Positions 53,737 through 64,000 of a stretch of 64,000 nt of DNA are shown here, piece by piece. The stretch lies in assembly GCA_020740775.1 (NCBI GenBank), contig JAHEWK010000020.1, positions 682,001-746,000 of the forward strand, written 5' to 3'. The translations under genes and the position numbers were made by a program. The stretch's first letter is position 1; the number at the start of each line of letters is the position of its first letter. The DNA is from Ilyonectria destructans (Eukaryota > Ascomycota > Sordariomycetes > Hypocreales > Nectriaceae). A model generated the notes under the pieces. That model was given only the letters and a program-made list of their open reading frames with translations, was not told the origin of the DNA and searched no databases.

Positions 53737-55035
53737 TCAGATAGTACTTGAGGGTTCGGCGAATAAAGCCTGTAGGCCATAGAAGTCAGGGATAGTCGGG
53801 CCCCCCCGTGCTAGTAATAAGTCATCTATCCTTGTATGATGATTGAAGTACGCGAATTGAGATGCAGTCAGGCCGCATACATCTTCTGCAACCATGTCGA
53901 CCTTGCCCGTGTCGAGAAGCATCTTGGCCACCGCCTCAAGTCCCTTCTCGGCGGCCCACGAGAGCGGCGATGCCCCATTCTTGTCTCTCGAGTCGACATC
54001 GACCTTGCCTGTATCGAGGAGCAGCTTGACCACGGCATCGTGTCCCTTCTCGACGGCCCACAAGAGTGGTGTCCGGTCATTCTCGTCTCTCGAGTCGATA
54101 TCGACCTTGCCCGCGTTGAGGAGCATCTTGACCACCGCCTCGTTTCCGTTCCAAGCGGCCCACGAGAGCGGCGATCGGCTATTCTTGTCTCTCACGTCGA
54201 CATCGGCCTTGCCCGTGTCAAGGAGCATCTTGACCACCGCCTCGTTTCCCTTCTCGGCGGCCCACGAAAGCGGTGTCTGGCCGTACTCTTTATCTCTCGC
54301 GTTGACATCGACCTTGCCTGTATCGAGGAGCATCTTGACCACCGCCTCGTGTCCCTTCTCGGCGGCCCACGAGAGCGGTGTCTGGCCGTACTCTTTATCT
54401 CTCGCGTTAACATCGACCTTGCCTGTATCGAGGAGCATCTTGACCACCGCCTCATATCCCTCCTCGGCGGCCCCCAAGAGCGGTGTCCGGCCATTCTCGT
54501 CTCTCGAGTCGACATCGACCATGCCTGTGTCGAGGAGCATCTTGACCACGGCATCGTGTCCCTTCTCGGCGGCCCACGAGAGCGGCGATGCCCCATTCTT
54601 GTCTCTCGAGTCGATATCGACCATGCCTGTGTCGAGGAGCAGCTTGACCACGGCATCGTGTCCCTTCTCGGCTGCCCACGATAGCGGTGTTCTGCCCCAG
54701 CTGTCTTGCACGTTCACAAGAGCGCCGATTTCACTACAACCCTGTAGCAGGCATGTAGCCAGCTTTGTTAATCCGTATCTCGATATGACGTGCATAAGCT
54801 TGGTGCCGCTTCGCGGGCAGTTAGCAGCGTAGGGCTCCATTTGCCCGTATGTGCGTACCCATAATTCGACCAGTGAGTCTTCCGACCATCCAAGTAGATC
54901 TAGAAGACCGCTTGGGGATGTCTCCGTAGGTTCGCCCAATTTGACGTGAGACACCAATGATGTTGTTGCGTAGTGAACCAAAGGGAACCTAGGTTTGTCC
55001 ACCTGACGGAATGGTTGGGCGTGAGCCCTAGCCAT
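53737..55035 (-). CDS. Ankyrin-repeat protein, likely C-terminal part of an NLR
   Basis: A 432-codon frame. Residues 1-110 (PRFPLVHYATTSLVSHVKLG, ELWVRTYGQMEPYA, KLMHVISRYGLTKLATCLLQ) match the linker that follows NACHT in fungal NACHT-ankyrin proteins. Then come eight nearly identical 34-35 residue ankyrin repeats (TPLSWAAEKGHDAVVKLLLD type) and a degenerate ninth. The repeats are very similar at DNA level, implying recent unequal exchange or gene conversion. In such receptors the repeats sense a ligand. No NACHT lies directly upstream on this strand, so the frame is either a truncated NLR or a stand-alone gene starting at 55035. Confidence 0.8.
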   Translation of the reverse strand: MARAHAQPFRQVDKPRFPLVHYATTSLVSHVKLGEPTETSPSGLLDLLGWSEDSLVELWVRTYGQMEPYAANCPRSGTKLMHVISRYGLTKLATCLLQGCSEIGALVNVQDSWGRTPLSWAAEKGHDAVVKLLLDTGMVDIDSRDKNGASPLSWAAEKGHDAVVKMLLDTGMVDVDSRDENGRTPLLGAAEEGYEAVVKMLLDTGKVDVNARDKEYGQTPLSWAAEKGHEAVVKMLLDTGKVDVNARDKEYGQTPLSWAAEKGNEAVVKMLLDTGKADVDVRDKNSRSPLSWAAWNGNEAVVKMLLNAGKVDIDSRDENDRTPLLWAVEKGHDAVVKLLLDTGKVDVDSRDKNGASPLSWAAEKGLEAVAKMLLDTGKVDMVAEDVCGLTASQFAYFNHHTRIDDLLLARGGPTIPDFYGLQALFAEPSSTI

Positions 55036-55099
55036 CTAGCTACCCCTTACAGCAGACCAATCCGCCTCGCATCAGTAAGCCATTGCTCACAGCCATTGA

Positions 55100-56120
55100 T
55101 CACAGCCATTGCTCACAGTAAAAAGTGACAGTAAAAAATAAATAAATAACACCGTAAAATTGAAAAGACTTGGCAAAAACTGGTCCGTGCTTTGTGTGTG
55201 GGCATGTAAAAGCTCGGAAAAGGAACCTTTCGGAACTTACTTCGTAGTTCCTCCAGGCAAAACGGCACAGCTCCTTCTTAATATTAAAATCGAGGTTGTC
55301 GACCAGTGGATTGTGGCTATTGAGTATCTTGAATATAGCCTTAGGGCTCAGTAGACATTTAAGCACCTTAGATTCATCAAGAACGGTCAGATCATTAATA
55401 TCGTTCTCTTTCGTCGCAAAGTTGTCGATTTCGATATACCCACTGACGGCAGCTTGACTCAGGTGCTTGGCCATGAGCACGGAGGAGATTTGGAACTGGG
55501 TGCCCTGCCCTTTCACGACTTCCGCCTGTTGTTGCTGGTTCTGCTTTCGGGGCAGCTTCTTTTCCGCCCCAGCTACATCGTTCTCGCTTTCCTGGAACTT
55601 CTTGATTGAAGCTATCTCCGTGGGCTGCATGATAGACCCCAACAAGAAGAGGTTGGTGATAGGATAAACATCCTTACTCGGATCGGCTGTACTTTGTTTT
55701 AAGAGACGTATGTAATGTCCCATTGACCTTTTGTAGATGAAACGAATGGAGTTGAGGGATTTGGGCTGTTTTCGGGCTGCGAAGATAGCCGAGCCGTGAT
55801 ACTGGATCAGGCGTTCGGCGTTCAAGTCTCGCTGGTGCCACCCATACCAATATGGAAGCATCTTCTTTCGAACGTGGCCTAGAACCTTAATGTGCTTCTC
55901 ATCCTCAGTTTCCCCCTTTGCGAAATTTTCCTCGTTATTGAGCCATTTCTGGATCCCCAACTCAGTTTCCAGTATAGGTGCACTAGCGACAAGTTGAACA
56001 GCCCCCTTCCAGCTATCAGTACCCCACAGGTCCCTCAGGGATTTGAGACAATTCCTGGAATTCTCTGAGGTTCTTGCTCTTTGTATTAGGGTAGCTCGTA
56101 AAGTAGAAGGTCATGTTGCA
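55100..56120 (-). CDS. Unrecognised protein-coding region
   Basis: An open frame continues upstream of the first ATG (55960) to about 56060, with ENSRNCLKSLRDLWGTDSWK and VQLVASAPILETELGIQKWL. It then reads through KKMLPYWYGWHQRDLNAERL and FAARKQPKSLNSIRFIYKRS to KKELCRFAWRNYE. A GTAAGT donor follows there (55237-55242), so the last 45 or so codons to 55100 are probably intron readthrough. Composition looks coding and conserved in style, but I do not recognise a domain. No membrane segment or signal is seen. Confidence 0.5.
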
Positions 56121-56610
56121 ATCGGTAGCTTTTCCTAGCTGTAGGCAGATCAGAGCTATTAATTGGGAAGGTGCGTGGCCGCCACCGAGCAGTCGAAGGT
56201 TTGGAGGTCAGAATTGATCCTTTTAAAGAGGAACTGGAATCCCTCCTCAAGCGGTCCGATAACTCGAAGAAAGGCGGTTCCTCAAGTCATGTCTTGGATA
56301 GACCTGGCGAAGAGTTGGAGAGAATTAATTTCTCTGGTGTCTATAATCAGTACACGATTAATACATACTTCAATGGTTACTTGCCGACAGATGATTCGTA
56401 GCTTCTCTACCAAGAGATTAATTTCGGCTTGCGGTGCACTTGATGTCAATGGTGGAATCTCATTACTGATGGCCTTGTTGACATTAGAAATATGTGAGAG
56501 AAAGAGAGATATTGACACTTGAAATATACCTTCAAAGACACCGTTTCAGTGGCTTTGTTTCCCGAATTGCTTTTGCGTATCTGGCGGCTGGACGCATAAT
56601 TTTAGAAAGG

Positions 56611-56814
56611 TTAACCTGCTGATTGCTTGCAAGATAGTACATACCTCCTGCAAGGGCCTGGTTTACATATAATATTATGCAATCGACAGTTCGTACAGCC
56701 GGTGCCCTGCGTGGCATCGCATCTAACTCTGCGCTTCCTACATGTGAGGCATGCCGCAGCCGACCGACGGCGTTTGGATTCAGGGACCGGAGGGTTGCTT
56801 TGCGTTGGGGTCAT
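56611..56814 (-). CDS. Zn2Cys6 DNA-binding domain, fragment
   Basis: The minus-strand frame MTPTQSNPPVPESKRRRSAA continues CLTCRKRRVRCDATQGTGC and TNCRLHNIICKPG, a full Zn2Cys6 binuclear cluster (CX2CX6C...CX2CX6C) with its basic residues. The continuation after about 45 residues is not clear: 56518-56282 has open sequence (EKLRIICRQVTIEVCINRVL) that may be a later exon, but no middle homology region follows. It is either the first exon of an unresolved factor or a remnant. Spacing does not connect it to the factor fragment at 21555. Confidence 0.6.
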   Translation of the reverse strand: MTPTQSNPPVPESKRRRSAAACLTCRKRRVRCDATQGTGCTNCRLHNIICKPGPCRRYVLSCKQSAG

Positions 56815-58106
56815 TCTTAAGGCTCGAGACGGACCTCTGGCTCACAAAAGACCATAGTGAAACAAGATGGGTACCTGGGACCTGGGAGATATTTATATTT
56901 GAAATGCAGCTTCTAGGATTTGCTAATGTATATATACAGCTACTTTGCTACGGTCTCTAATTACATTATGTCCCAGGTGGCCTTTCATCCCGGAGAAACC
57001 ACCCAAAGTAGACATCCCCGCTACACATGTGAGTTACTCCCTAAACCTAGTCAGCCCCCTATCCTGAAGCCACGCCCAGCATAGGTCGATATAACAGCGT
57101 AGCATCATAGTTCCCCTATCCCAAGCTCTGTTTCTACATCCAGGCATCAAGTATCTCAGCTGAAGGTTGAGTCGCGTCCTGCAAGAGCACCTTTCCGGAC
57201 ATGCTGTTGCCTAGGAACAAAGAGATACAGTCCCTTTTTAGAAATCTCCCCCGGTCAGCCAGGTCGCCTACTCGTCTACTGAGGCAAAGCAAGCCAAGAT
57301 TCATGCGCTACGGTATCGCGTTCAGCTCTTGGTTCCCTAAGAATCTTCCTGTACAGAGAGCTAGGTGCCTTCTTGTCACGGACATCGGCTATCCCCGGGC
57401 TTGTTTAGACAGGAGCCTTAGAATGACGGACTCAGCGTCTAATTCAGCCTGCTCGACGGTGGTGGGTTACAATATTCGTCGCCTACCACACTCTTGCAAC
57501 ACGACCTCCTCAAAGGTGACCCCATTCCATAGATCAACTAAATAACGGGGCGCTCCAATACTGAACCGCCCCGGCTTGTTGTGGGTGAAGGACTCCGTAG
57601 TGGATAGCTGCCCACGCGAGGCGGCGAGCAACTAACCGTTCTAACCCCTTGCCGAGACGGGAGAGCAGAGAGATAGGTTACCATGCATGTGGTGAGGTCT
57701 CTACGTCCGGGTTTGGCGATCATGACTCACGCACCCTCCCGGTGTTGTACCGCGAGTTAAACTATCAGCGGCTCCTACCCTTGACCAGAATTGTTAAAGG
57801 AGGCCGCCAGAGCTGAAGCATGGATCAATGATTACAAAACTAACCCTTGGCACGCCAGTCTGACAGGCTAACAGCACGGAGAGGCCGATAGGTCAGGGCA
57901 GCGCTGACATGGTTATGCTAAGCGAGGTGTGGCAGGAATCATAGGGACAAAGAATCCTTTAACTAGGTATAATAGATATAATAGATATTGAGGGCTGAGC
58001 CTCGGTCGTCCGATCTTTCTGCTGCTGCATAAATAGGCGGTCTGAACGCCATCACGCAGGTGACTTAGAGAGCCCAATTGCCAACTATTTCCTATAACCT
58101 TTCTCG
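56815..58106. other. No supported gene
   Basis: No domain is seen in either strand. A TATA-like CATAAATAG lies at 58029-58037, about 70 bp before the next start codon. Confidence 0.45.
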
Positions 58107-59019
58107 ATGGATTCCCAACGAACCGAGTCACTCAGCCATCTTGCCAAGATGGCGATGAGATGGCCACCGTCGTTGGCCCCCCATTCCAGGCAGACTGATG
58201 TATCGCACGCTCCATCAGACGAACCGCTCTCCCACAGCAAAGACGATGGCCAGCCTGTCACCAATGGCGAGCCTCGACCGTTCTACCTTGAGGATAGTTC
58301 TCAGCAGCAAGAGGAGGTTCAGTCTACGCCTGGTGCAGGCCGGGACCAGACGGATAACAATGAGCGCATCACTGCCCTGCTCGCGCGGGATGAACAGCGC
58401 ATGACCCAACTCGGCGGCGATACTTCCCTAGCTCGAGGTGATACCGCCTCTGCCTACCGACATTCAACTGAACTCTAACGACTTCTTAGACAATGGAAAC
58501 GTGTCTCCCCTGCTTTCGGAAAACAGCGCAGATCAGCCCCTCGCACAGAATGCGAATAGAGTCTCTCAACCTCATAATGTTAATCAAGCCCTTCAGCTGT
58601 TGAACCATGACCTTTCATCACAGCAGGGACCACTCAAGGAAAAACCAAAGGAGTCGTCGCCATCGCGTATGAACCCAAGGCGTGGAAGTCGTGCGCAGAC
58701 CCGCCAAATCCAGAAGCATAAGTCTAAGAAGCCAAAGCGCAGGGCGCCTTCGAAGGCTATCGCAAGTCAATCTGACCAGAAGTTGGTCTCTGCCTCTTGT
58801 AATCAGGACTACTTGTTTTCGAGCCTGGCAGACGTTCAAATCAGATCGACTGGTGAATTGACATTCAAGGTGGTCTGGGCAACAACTTGGGCGTCTCTGA
58901 AAGATCTTAGGGGACTACTAGCACTTCAAGAGGCCAGGGATCTGACGGAGAAAAGATTTGGAAACGATACGTGGGAGAAGCAGTGTCAGATGTCGAATCT
59001 CTCTAGTTTCTACTATTGA
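58107..59019 (+). CDS. Uncharacterised basic protein
   Basis: Two exons (58107-58437 and 58490-59019) with a 52-bp intron (GTGATA..CTAAC..TTAG) give 286 residues. The N-terminal half is hydrophilic and Ser/Gln/Asp-rich. A strongly basic stretch (QKHKSKKPKRRAPSK, near residue 205) is a likely nuclear signal. The C-terminus (DVQIRSTGELTFKVVWATTW, SLKDLRGLLALQEARDLTEK) looks like a small beta-strand plus helix module, perhaps chromo-like, but I cannot assign it to a family. The gene appears intact. Confidence 0.6.
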
Positions 59020-59349
59020 AACAACGTATTCTCTTATCTCTAGTGGCGGTAATGGCTGATAAAGAAATATTCGAAATGCATGCTTTAGTGCAATTTTGTA
59101 CGCAGGTGTGGCTGTCGTCATTTAGCAATATACAGCAGTGGAAGCGGACGGGAAACTGGTGAAGCATACTATTCCAGTATGGCTTTATGAATAGTAGACG
59201 ACCTTTTCCCGGTATGGGAAGGAAAGCCATGGGGACGATGCGAGCAGTACATGGCGCATGCTATATGAGTTGGAGAGTGGGCAGAGGTGAGCGGGGCAGC
59301 GGCTGGTCCGGCGCTCGCCACTCCGGCAACGACCCGTACCCAAACTCAC

Positions 59350-60270
59350 TGCCTTGCTCCGCCAACAACATTGGCGTACCGCCCAGGTTCCCGTCCGACG
59401 TCCGCGACAACAACCTGGGCAAAGCCCGAAGGGTGGCAACGCCAGCGGGGTGGCGGCTTTTGTGCGCGCGAAGCTATGGCGGCTCGGCGTCCCGACGGCT
59501 GTCTACAGCATCGCCGGCTACCCCATCGCCCACATCCTGGTCCTCCCGCACTGGGACATCGGCACCGTCCTCTGCGTGCCCAGTGGGGCGCGCTGCGCGG
59601 CGCGCGCGGGCCCGTGTGGTACTCGGCCACGCTGCTGGCCTTCGACATCGCGGCGGCGGCGCTGACGGCGGCGTGTGGCGGCGCGCTGCCGTCCGTGTCG
59701 GACGGGGCGTACGACGCGTTGTCGCGTTGGGGGTGGCTCGTGGTGATGGGAAGCAACTTCGTCGCGCGCATGCGGTGGCCGATCGATGCGCTGGATCGGT
59801 TGCTGCTGCTCGACGTGCGGGCGGGCTATTTGAGCCAGTACCTGTATGCATATGCACTGGGGTGGCTTTCGCTTGGGCGAGGGGAGGCGCGGATGAAGAG
59901 CCCGTGGGAGGAGGGATCGAGGTCGAGTGAAGCCGGGGTGTCGAAGGAGGAGGAGGAGAAGGAGAAGAAGAAGGCCGCAGCTGGGAGGCCGGCAAGGGGG
60001 CCGCTCTCCATGTCGAACGCGACGGCCCTATCCCTGGGGACAATGCTGCTCGCCTTCGCCCCCGTGCTGGTCAGAGTCCGTCCCGAGACCTTGTAGAAGG
60101 ACTTGAGCCAGTACATGGGCGGTTGGAACTATCAAGCCCTGTTGTACACGCTATGGAACGAGTTCTCTTTGGTTATTGTCGGCCCTGCGCTCATGGCGCT
60201 CTTCCGCATCGAATTGAAAGATGGAGAGAATGTGCACCTACGCTGTTGGGAAGCTCCTGCTTTAGAATAA
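59350..60270 (+). pseudogene. Acyltransferase-3 family membrane protein pseudogene
   Basis: One frame gives FVRAKLWRLGVPTAVYSIAG and HILVLPHWDIGTVL; from about 59590 another gives GARGPVWYSATLLAFDIAAA and VRAGYLSQYLYAYALGWLSL. After a TAG at 60094-60096 the same frame resumes with MGGWNYQALLYTLWNEFSLV and IVGPALMALF. The order matches fungal acyltransferase-3 (OatA-like) integral membrane acyltransferases. The frameshift, the stop and a missing N-terminal His region make it dead. The interval is markedly GC-rich compared with its neighbours. Confidence 0.6.
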
Positions 60271-60385
60271 ATCCAGGTTCTGTCAATTAGGTCCTATGTC
60301 CGGAGTCGTGGATGTTGGCTGAACCCAACTCGCCGGCATATGCTAAAAGACTGTCAAGCTGCCGGATGCAGCCAATGCCGCCGAA

Positions 60386-61366
60386 TTGACCATTAAAACC
60401 GCCCACACCAAAACATGTCGATGGTTTCTTAACCACCCTGACTACCAGGCATGGCTTGATGCCGGAAAATGGACGCAACATCATGGCTTTTTGTGGATCA
60501 GTGGCAAGCCGGGTGCGGGCAAGTCGACTATCATGAAGTTCGCATGCTCGAGCATGAAGAGCAAAGTCCGCCGCGAGCATTCTATCACTGCTTCTTTCTT
60601 CTTCAACGCTCGGGGAGAATACTTGGAAAGGTCGATCGTGGGGATGTACCGATCTTTGCTACTCCAGTTGCTCGAAGACTATCCTGATCTCCAGACAGTC
60701 TTGGACGATCCCGACCTCGTTTCCCCGAGTCAGAATGGCTGTCCTTGTTTGAACGTTCTGAAGGACCTTTTCTGCAACGCAGTTTCCGCCCTCGGTAAAC
60801 GCTCGTTTACTTGCTTCATCGATGCTCTCGACGAATGTGATGAACAACAAGTTATGGACATGGTCCAATACTTTGAAGAGCTAGCAGAACAATCCACAGA
60901 CAACCGCATTGCGCTCCGAATCTGTTTCTCTAGTCGACATTATCCCTACATCATCATACGACGGGGGATCCGACTCACGCTAGAGGACCGGCCAGGTCAT
61001 GCCGAAGACTTGGCAAACTACGTTACAAGCCGCCTCCGGATCATAGAACCTGCGCTTGTCGAAGAGCTGCAACCCCAACTTCTCGAGAAAGCCGCTGGTG
61101 TTTTCCTGTGGATCGTCCTCGTTGTGGATATTCTCAACAAAGATTATGGACGGGGTGGTCTGGCTCTGAGAAAGAGACTCGCAGAAATACCGAGCGGCTT
61201 GAGCGAACTGTTCAAGGACATCCTGAGGCGTGACAATGAGAATATGGAGGATCTCCTGCTTTGCATCTTCTGGATTCTCCATGCAAAGCGGCCTTTGCGA
61301 CCGACGGAGTTCTACCATGCTCTCTGGTCTGGTTGGGACGGAGACAGAAACGAATATGCAGGATGA
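60386..61366 (+). pseudogene. NACHT domain of an NLR, isolated
   Basis: From TIKTAHTKTCRWFLNHPDYQ the frame runs into the nucleotide-binding P-loop GFLWISGKPGAGKSTIMKFA and Walker B FTCFIDALDECDEQQVMDM. FSSRHYP and LEDRPGHAEDLANYV follow, and PLRPTEFYHALWSGW lies near the end. This is the NACHT NTPase of fungal NLR/STAND proteins, which oligomerise on ligand sensing. Sequence before 60386 has a stop and poor continuity with the usual upstream block. The frame ends shortly after NACHT with no sensor repeats. It lies on the strand opposite to the PNP and ankyrin pieces. Confidence 0.8.
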
Positions 61367-61694
61367 TACGGACAGGGCAGGCAGGGAGAGCGTCGAAGTT
61401 GGGCTGGAAACGTCTGCCTCACTACTGGATGCGCTCGACATCTTGAGAACTGGTCGAAACTTAGCACCAAAACTTGAAACGTGGGTATGCATGAGTCAAC
61501 TGGTTCAAAAGCGTGCAATCAGTTTCTAGAAGCTTCCATGCCCTTCTTAGCTCCGTCTCCCTCCTGAGGCACTGCTACGACTACACATTACTGGGCTATG
61601 AACTAGTTCTCACCTTCTGTGACTTATCGCTCCTCTTGCACATCCGGAAAAAAATACGATCACAGCAATTACCCCATAGGATCGAGTTAGGCAA

Positions 61695-62897
61695 TCAACC
61701 GATATTCAGGTCATTGCCGACAGAAAAATTTCCAGAGCCGGAGTTTTGGACCCCCTTCCCATAAAAAATGTGGCGACTGGCTAGCCCTTTGTCCCGATTT
61801 GACGCTGCGTCTATAGAAGGCACCAGTACGGCAGAGGCCACCTCTGGATCTATATAGGAAAGTAGCTCCTTGGTGCATGCGGCGGCAGTTGCAGCCGCGT
61901 AATGCTGCCAGTTGTCATTCTTGTGAGAGTCAGCATAGTCGGAGATTCCGCGAATGACGATGCACGAGAACTCCGTCATTAGCCCTGCTGCTTCCATCTC
62001 GAAGCAGAGGATGTCGCCGATGTTACGGACGACTTCACTTCTCTTCGCAGTATTCCTCATGACACGATCGCCAGAAGCAATTAATCCGTAGTGTATCTCG
62101 GGGCCTTCGAATTCACGACGCAGCCTAGGGACGGATTTTTGCCGGTCGCACTTCGCGCATGTGAAGTTCTGGAGGTCGTGAGGATAATCTGTGTCAAACA
62201 GGACGTCAAGGTCGGCGGAAGGCCGCTCATAGATGGAAAGGCGTCGTCCCCTTTGTAGCATTGCTGATAAGAACTCCTCGGCCCTGTTTTCGCTGACAAG
62301 GTGGTCAGACCGCATCTTCACCACCGCACCCCTCAACAGAGGCGGTGGCGGCGAGAGGAAGCCTTTTAGGATGAAGCCGTCGTCGATTTCCTTCCCTAGG
62401 TCGTATTGAACGACGCCGCCATACTGTCCCTCCGGCATGCTCACCACGACATCGCCTAGGCGGATGTCGTGCTTGTTGCTAGGAACTCCACCACCAATGC
62501 CGACGAGAAATCGCCACTTGATAGAGGGGAAGGTGCGGGCCATATGTGTGGCGACAATTGCGGCGGAGCCTTTTCCTTGGTTCCCGGGGAGGCACGCGAG
62601 CACGACATTGTGGCCCTTCAGCTCGCCCAGGATGTAGATGTTGAAATCACCTTCCTTTGTTGGCAGACTGCGATGCTCGATGTCTAACATGTATCGGACG
62701 GCGCTCATCTCGAGCTCCATAGCGCACACCACTGCGACGGTGTATTCCTCGTAGGCCCGAGGGCTTCTCCGCCCGTCCTGCATTATAATGCTATCGACAT
62801 GTTAGCGAGGCTATAGCCAGCAGGGGATAGTATTGCTTACAACGAACTTCGACGCTGTAGACGTAGAGTGGTCTTGGGAAGAGTTCTCGTGGGACAT
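61695..62897 (-). CDS. PNP-domain protein, N-terminal module of an NLR
   Basis: Two exons, 62897-62841 and 62777-61695, join in frame across a 63-bp intron (379 residues). The second exon has the nucleoside phosphorylase fold: YTVAVVCAMELEMSAVRYML, RFLVGIGGGVP, IRLGDVVVSMP, and CFEMEAAGLM with VIRGISDYADSHKND near the C-terminus. The tail FYGKGVQNSGSGNFSVGNDL is the glycine/serine linker that normally joins an effector domain to NACHT. A TGA follows at once, so the NACHT part is missing from this strand. It may work alone as a short effector or be a truncated NLR. An upstream ATG at 63029 is in frame with exon 1. Confidence 0.82.
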
Positions 62898-64000
62898 TAG
62901 GATATCATCCCATCTGGTGAGTAGGCGAAGTAAGGCGGGGCTCAAGGCGGGGCTTAGGATGGCGGCGTGCTTGACGCCTCGTCCTGGGGCGAGGGCTTTA
63001 CGTCCGTCATTGTGACACGTGACCTCCATAGCCGGCTAATCTCTGGATACCAAGATGTCGCACCCAATGCTGCATTCTCATAGCAAGCCTGGACATGCGG
63101 TCGCATCAGTTTCGTGTTAACTTTCTCCATACGATCGAGTTAGCCTTTGGCTCACTAGGCTTATCCCAAGTCCTAGAACAGCGGGCCGAGCCGTGATTGC
63201 CGAAGCAAAAGTGGAGCGCTGCATAGTTGATGCTCATGTTGTTGAAATGAGCATGTTGTGTTTATTAAAGAAGAAGAAAACTAGCGCTAACCAGCGGAAG
63301 CTATTGACAAGAAGACATCCACATCCCAGCCACCAATGGATCGGAATAGCCATTGATCCGTCAAACAACGGATCTCAACACATGTTGTCAGTTGATCGGC
63401 GGGTACGGAGTGCTAGCCTTGTTCGTCTGCTCGAAATTGTTAGTTGAAACCTAGGTAGCCTGGTTCGACTCACCGCATGGCCAAACCCTACTGGCCGGGT
63501 TTGGTCCAGCTAACATTCAGATACGTACACATCGCGTTCTGACGCGTCGCCCTTGTCCCAGTTTCTCGCGCAGCTATCAGCTACCAACGTTACATCGACG
63601 AGCAGGATCGACCATGCCCGTTCTCGACTGGCCTAGTTGAAGAAGCAGCGACACCGCCAAGACCGCATTCTACGAGCCACAGCGCCTCTTTGGTTGCCGG
63701 AATCCTAGCCAATAACGCATTCGCAAACCCGCGGGGTCCTACTGGCCGCGGGCCGCCTCGCTCAGCCTGACCCTCCCTTTCGTGAGGGGAAGGGCACTGC
63801 GTGCCTAATTTCTACCACCTTAATCATGCAGACTATCGCGCCATGGAGTTCAGACCCAAGAGACAAAGGCCTGATGTACAAGTCTCTGACGTGGAAGAAA
63901 GACGCGGAAAGCGACTGGCTACGTTGGAGCACCATTGTCCACACGATAGTAGCGGGGCATCCAGCCACGCACTCCGCAGGTTGAACGAGCCCAGTGCTCA
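62898..64000. other. No supported gene
   Basis: No domain-bearing ORF is found. A short hairpin (AACCCTACTGGCCGGGTT) occurs near 63484. The left part is the presumed promoter of the PNP gene. Confidence 0.45.

Noticed and set aside
54192..54656. Arginine-rich ORF inside the ankyrin array
   Set aside because: It is a shadow frame produced by the tandem ankyrin repeats; the repeat frame 53737-55035 has clear domain structure.
56163..56522. Plus-strand ORFs opposite the Zn2Cys6 region
   Set aside because: No recognised domain; overlapping frames on both strands are open, and evidence for either is too weak to annotate.

Overview
The window is a transposon-rich accessory region from a filamentous ascomycete (Pezizomycotina). 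Evidence for this is 44-100 bp introns with GT..AG ends and CTAAC/CTGAC branch sites, fungal-only gene families (NmrA-like, Zn2Cys6, DUF3425/bZIP, PNP/NACHT/ankyrin NLR parts), and a mixture of hAT, pogo, Crypton, Helitron, SINE, solo LTR and MITE sequences. The composition resembles accessory chromosomes of Fusarium and relatives; the genus is inferred, not shown.

Layout. 1-6 kb: a fold-back MITE, dispersed repeats and hAT-1 (minus), next to an ankyrin relic and a Tc1-like relic. 6.9-8.1 kb: an intact four-exon NmrA-like gene. 8.5-15.6 kb: a pogo relic; hAT-2, broken by an internally deleted hAT derivative with a perfect 8-bp target duplication; and hAT-3, a relic split by a complete pogo element (TA duplication, 49-bp TIRs, intact three-exon transposase). 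15.6-29.6 kb: two apparently identical 3-kb hAT-4 copies in opposite orientation flank about 8 kb that holds an intact hAT-5, the C-terminal part of a fungal transcription factor, an esterase pseudogene, an AT-rich long-TIR element with a nested solo LTR, and the first exon of an intradiol dioxygenase. 29.6-41.1 kb: a DUF3425 protein, a secreted amidohydrolase whose stop codon overlaps a tRNA-like SINE, twin TA-MITEs, a glutathione S-transferase pseudogene, an OpgH-like glycosyltransferase split by a hAT MITE, and a secreted carboxylesterase with a one-base lesion. 41.2-47.3 kb: a Helitron with a Rep/helicase ORF of at least 1571 codons. 47.8-49.3 kb: four nested insertions that can be put in order from their target duplications. 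50.0-52.8 kb: a five-exon Crypton-type tyrosine recombinase with a GCR1-like C-terminus. 53-63 kb: dispersed NLR parts (ankyrin, NACHT, PNP), with NACHT on the opposite strand to the other two, plus an uncharacterised gene, a Zn2Cys6 fragment and a GC-rich acyltransferase pseudogene.

The host genes do not form one pathway. The region reads as repeated transposition plus ectopic recombination that truncates genes. The best-supported novel points are the datable nesting, the identical inverted hAT-4 pair with rearranged flanks, the in-phase MITE in a bacterial-type glucosyltransferase, and the scattered NLR modules. I recognise no new defence or regulatory system with confidence.
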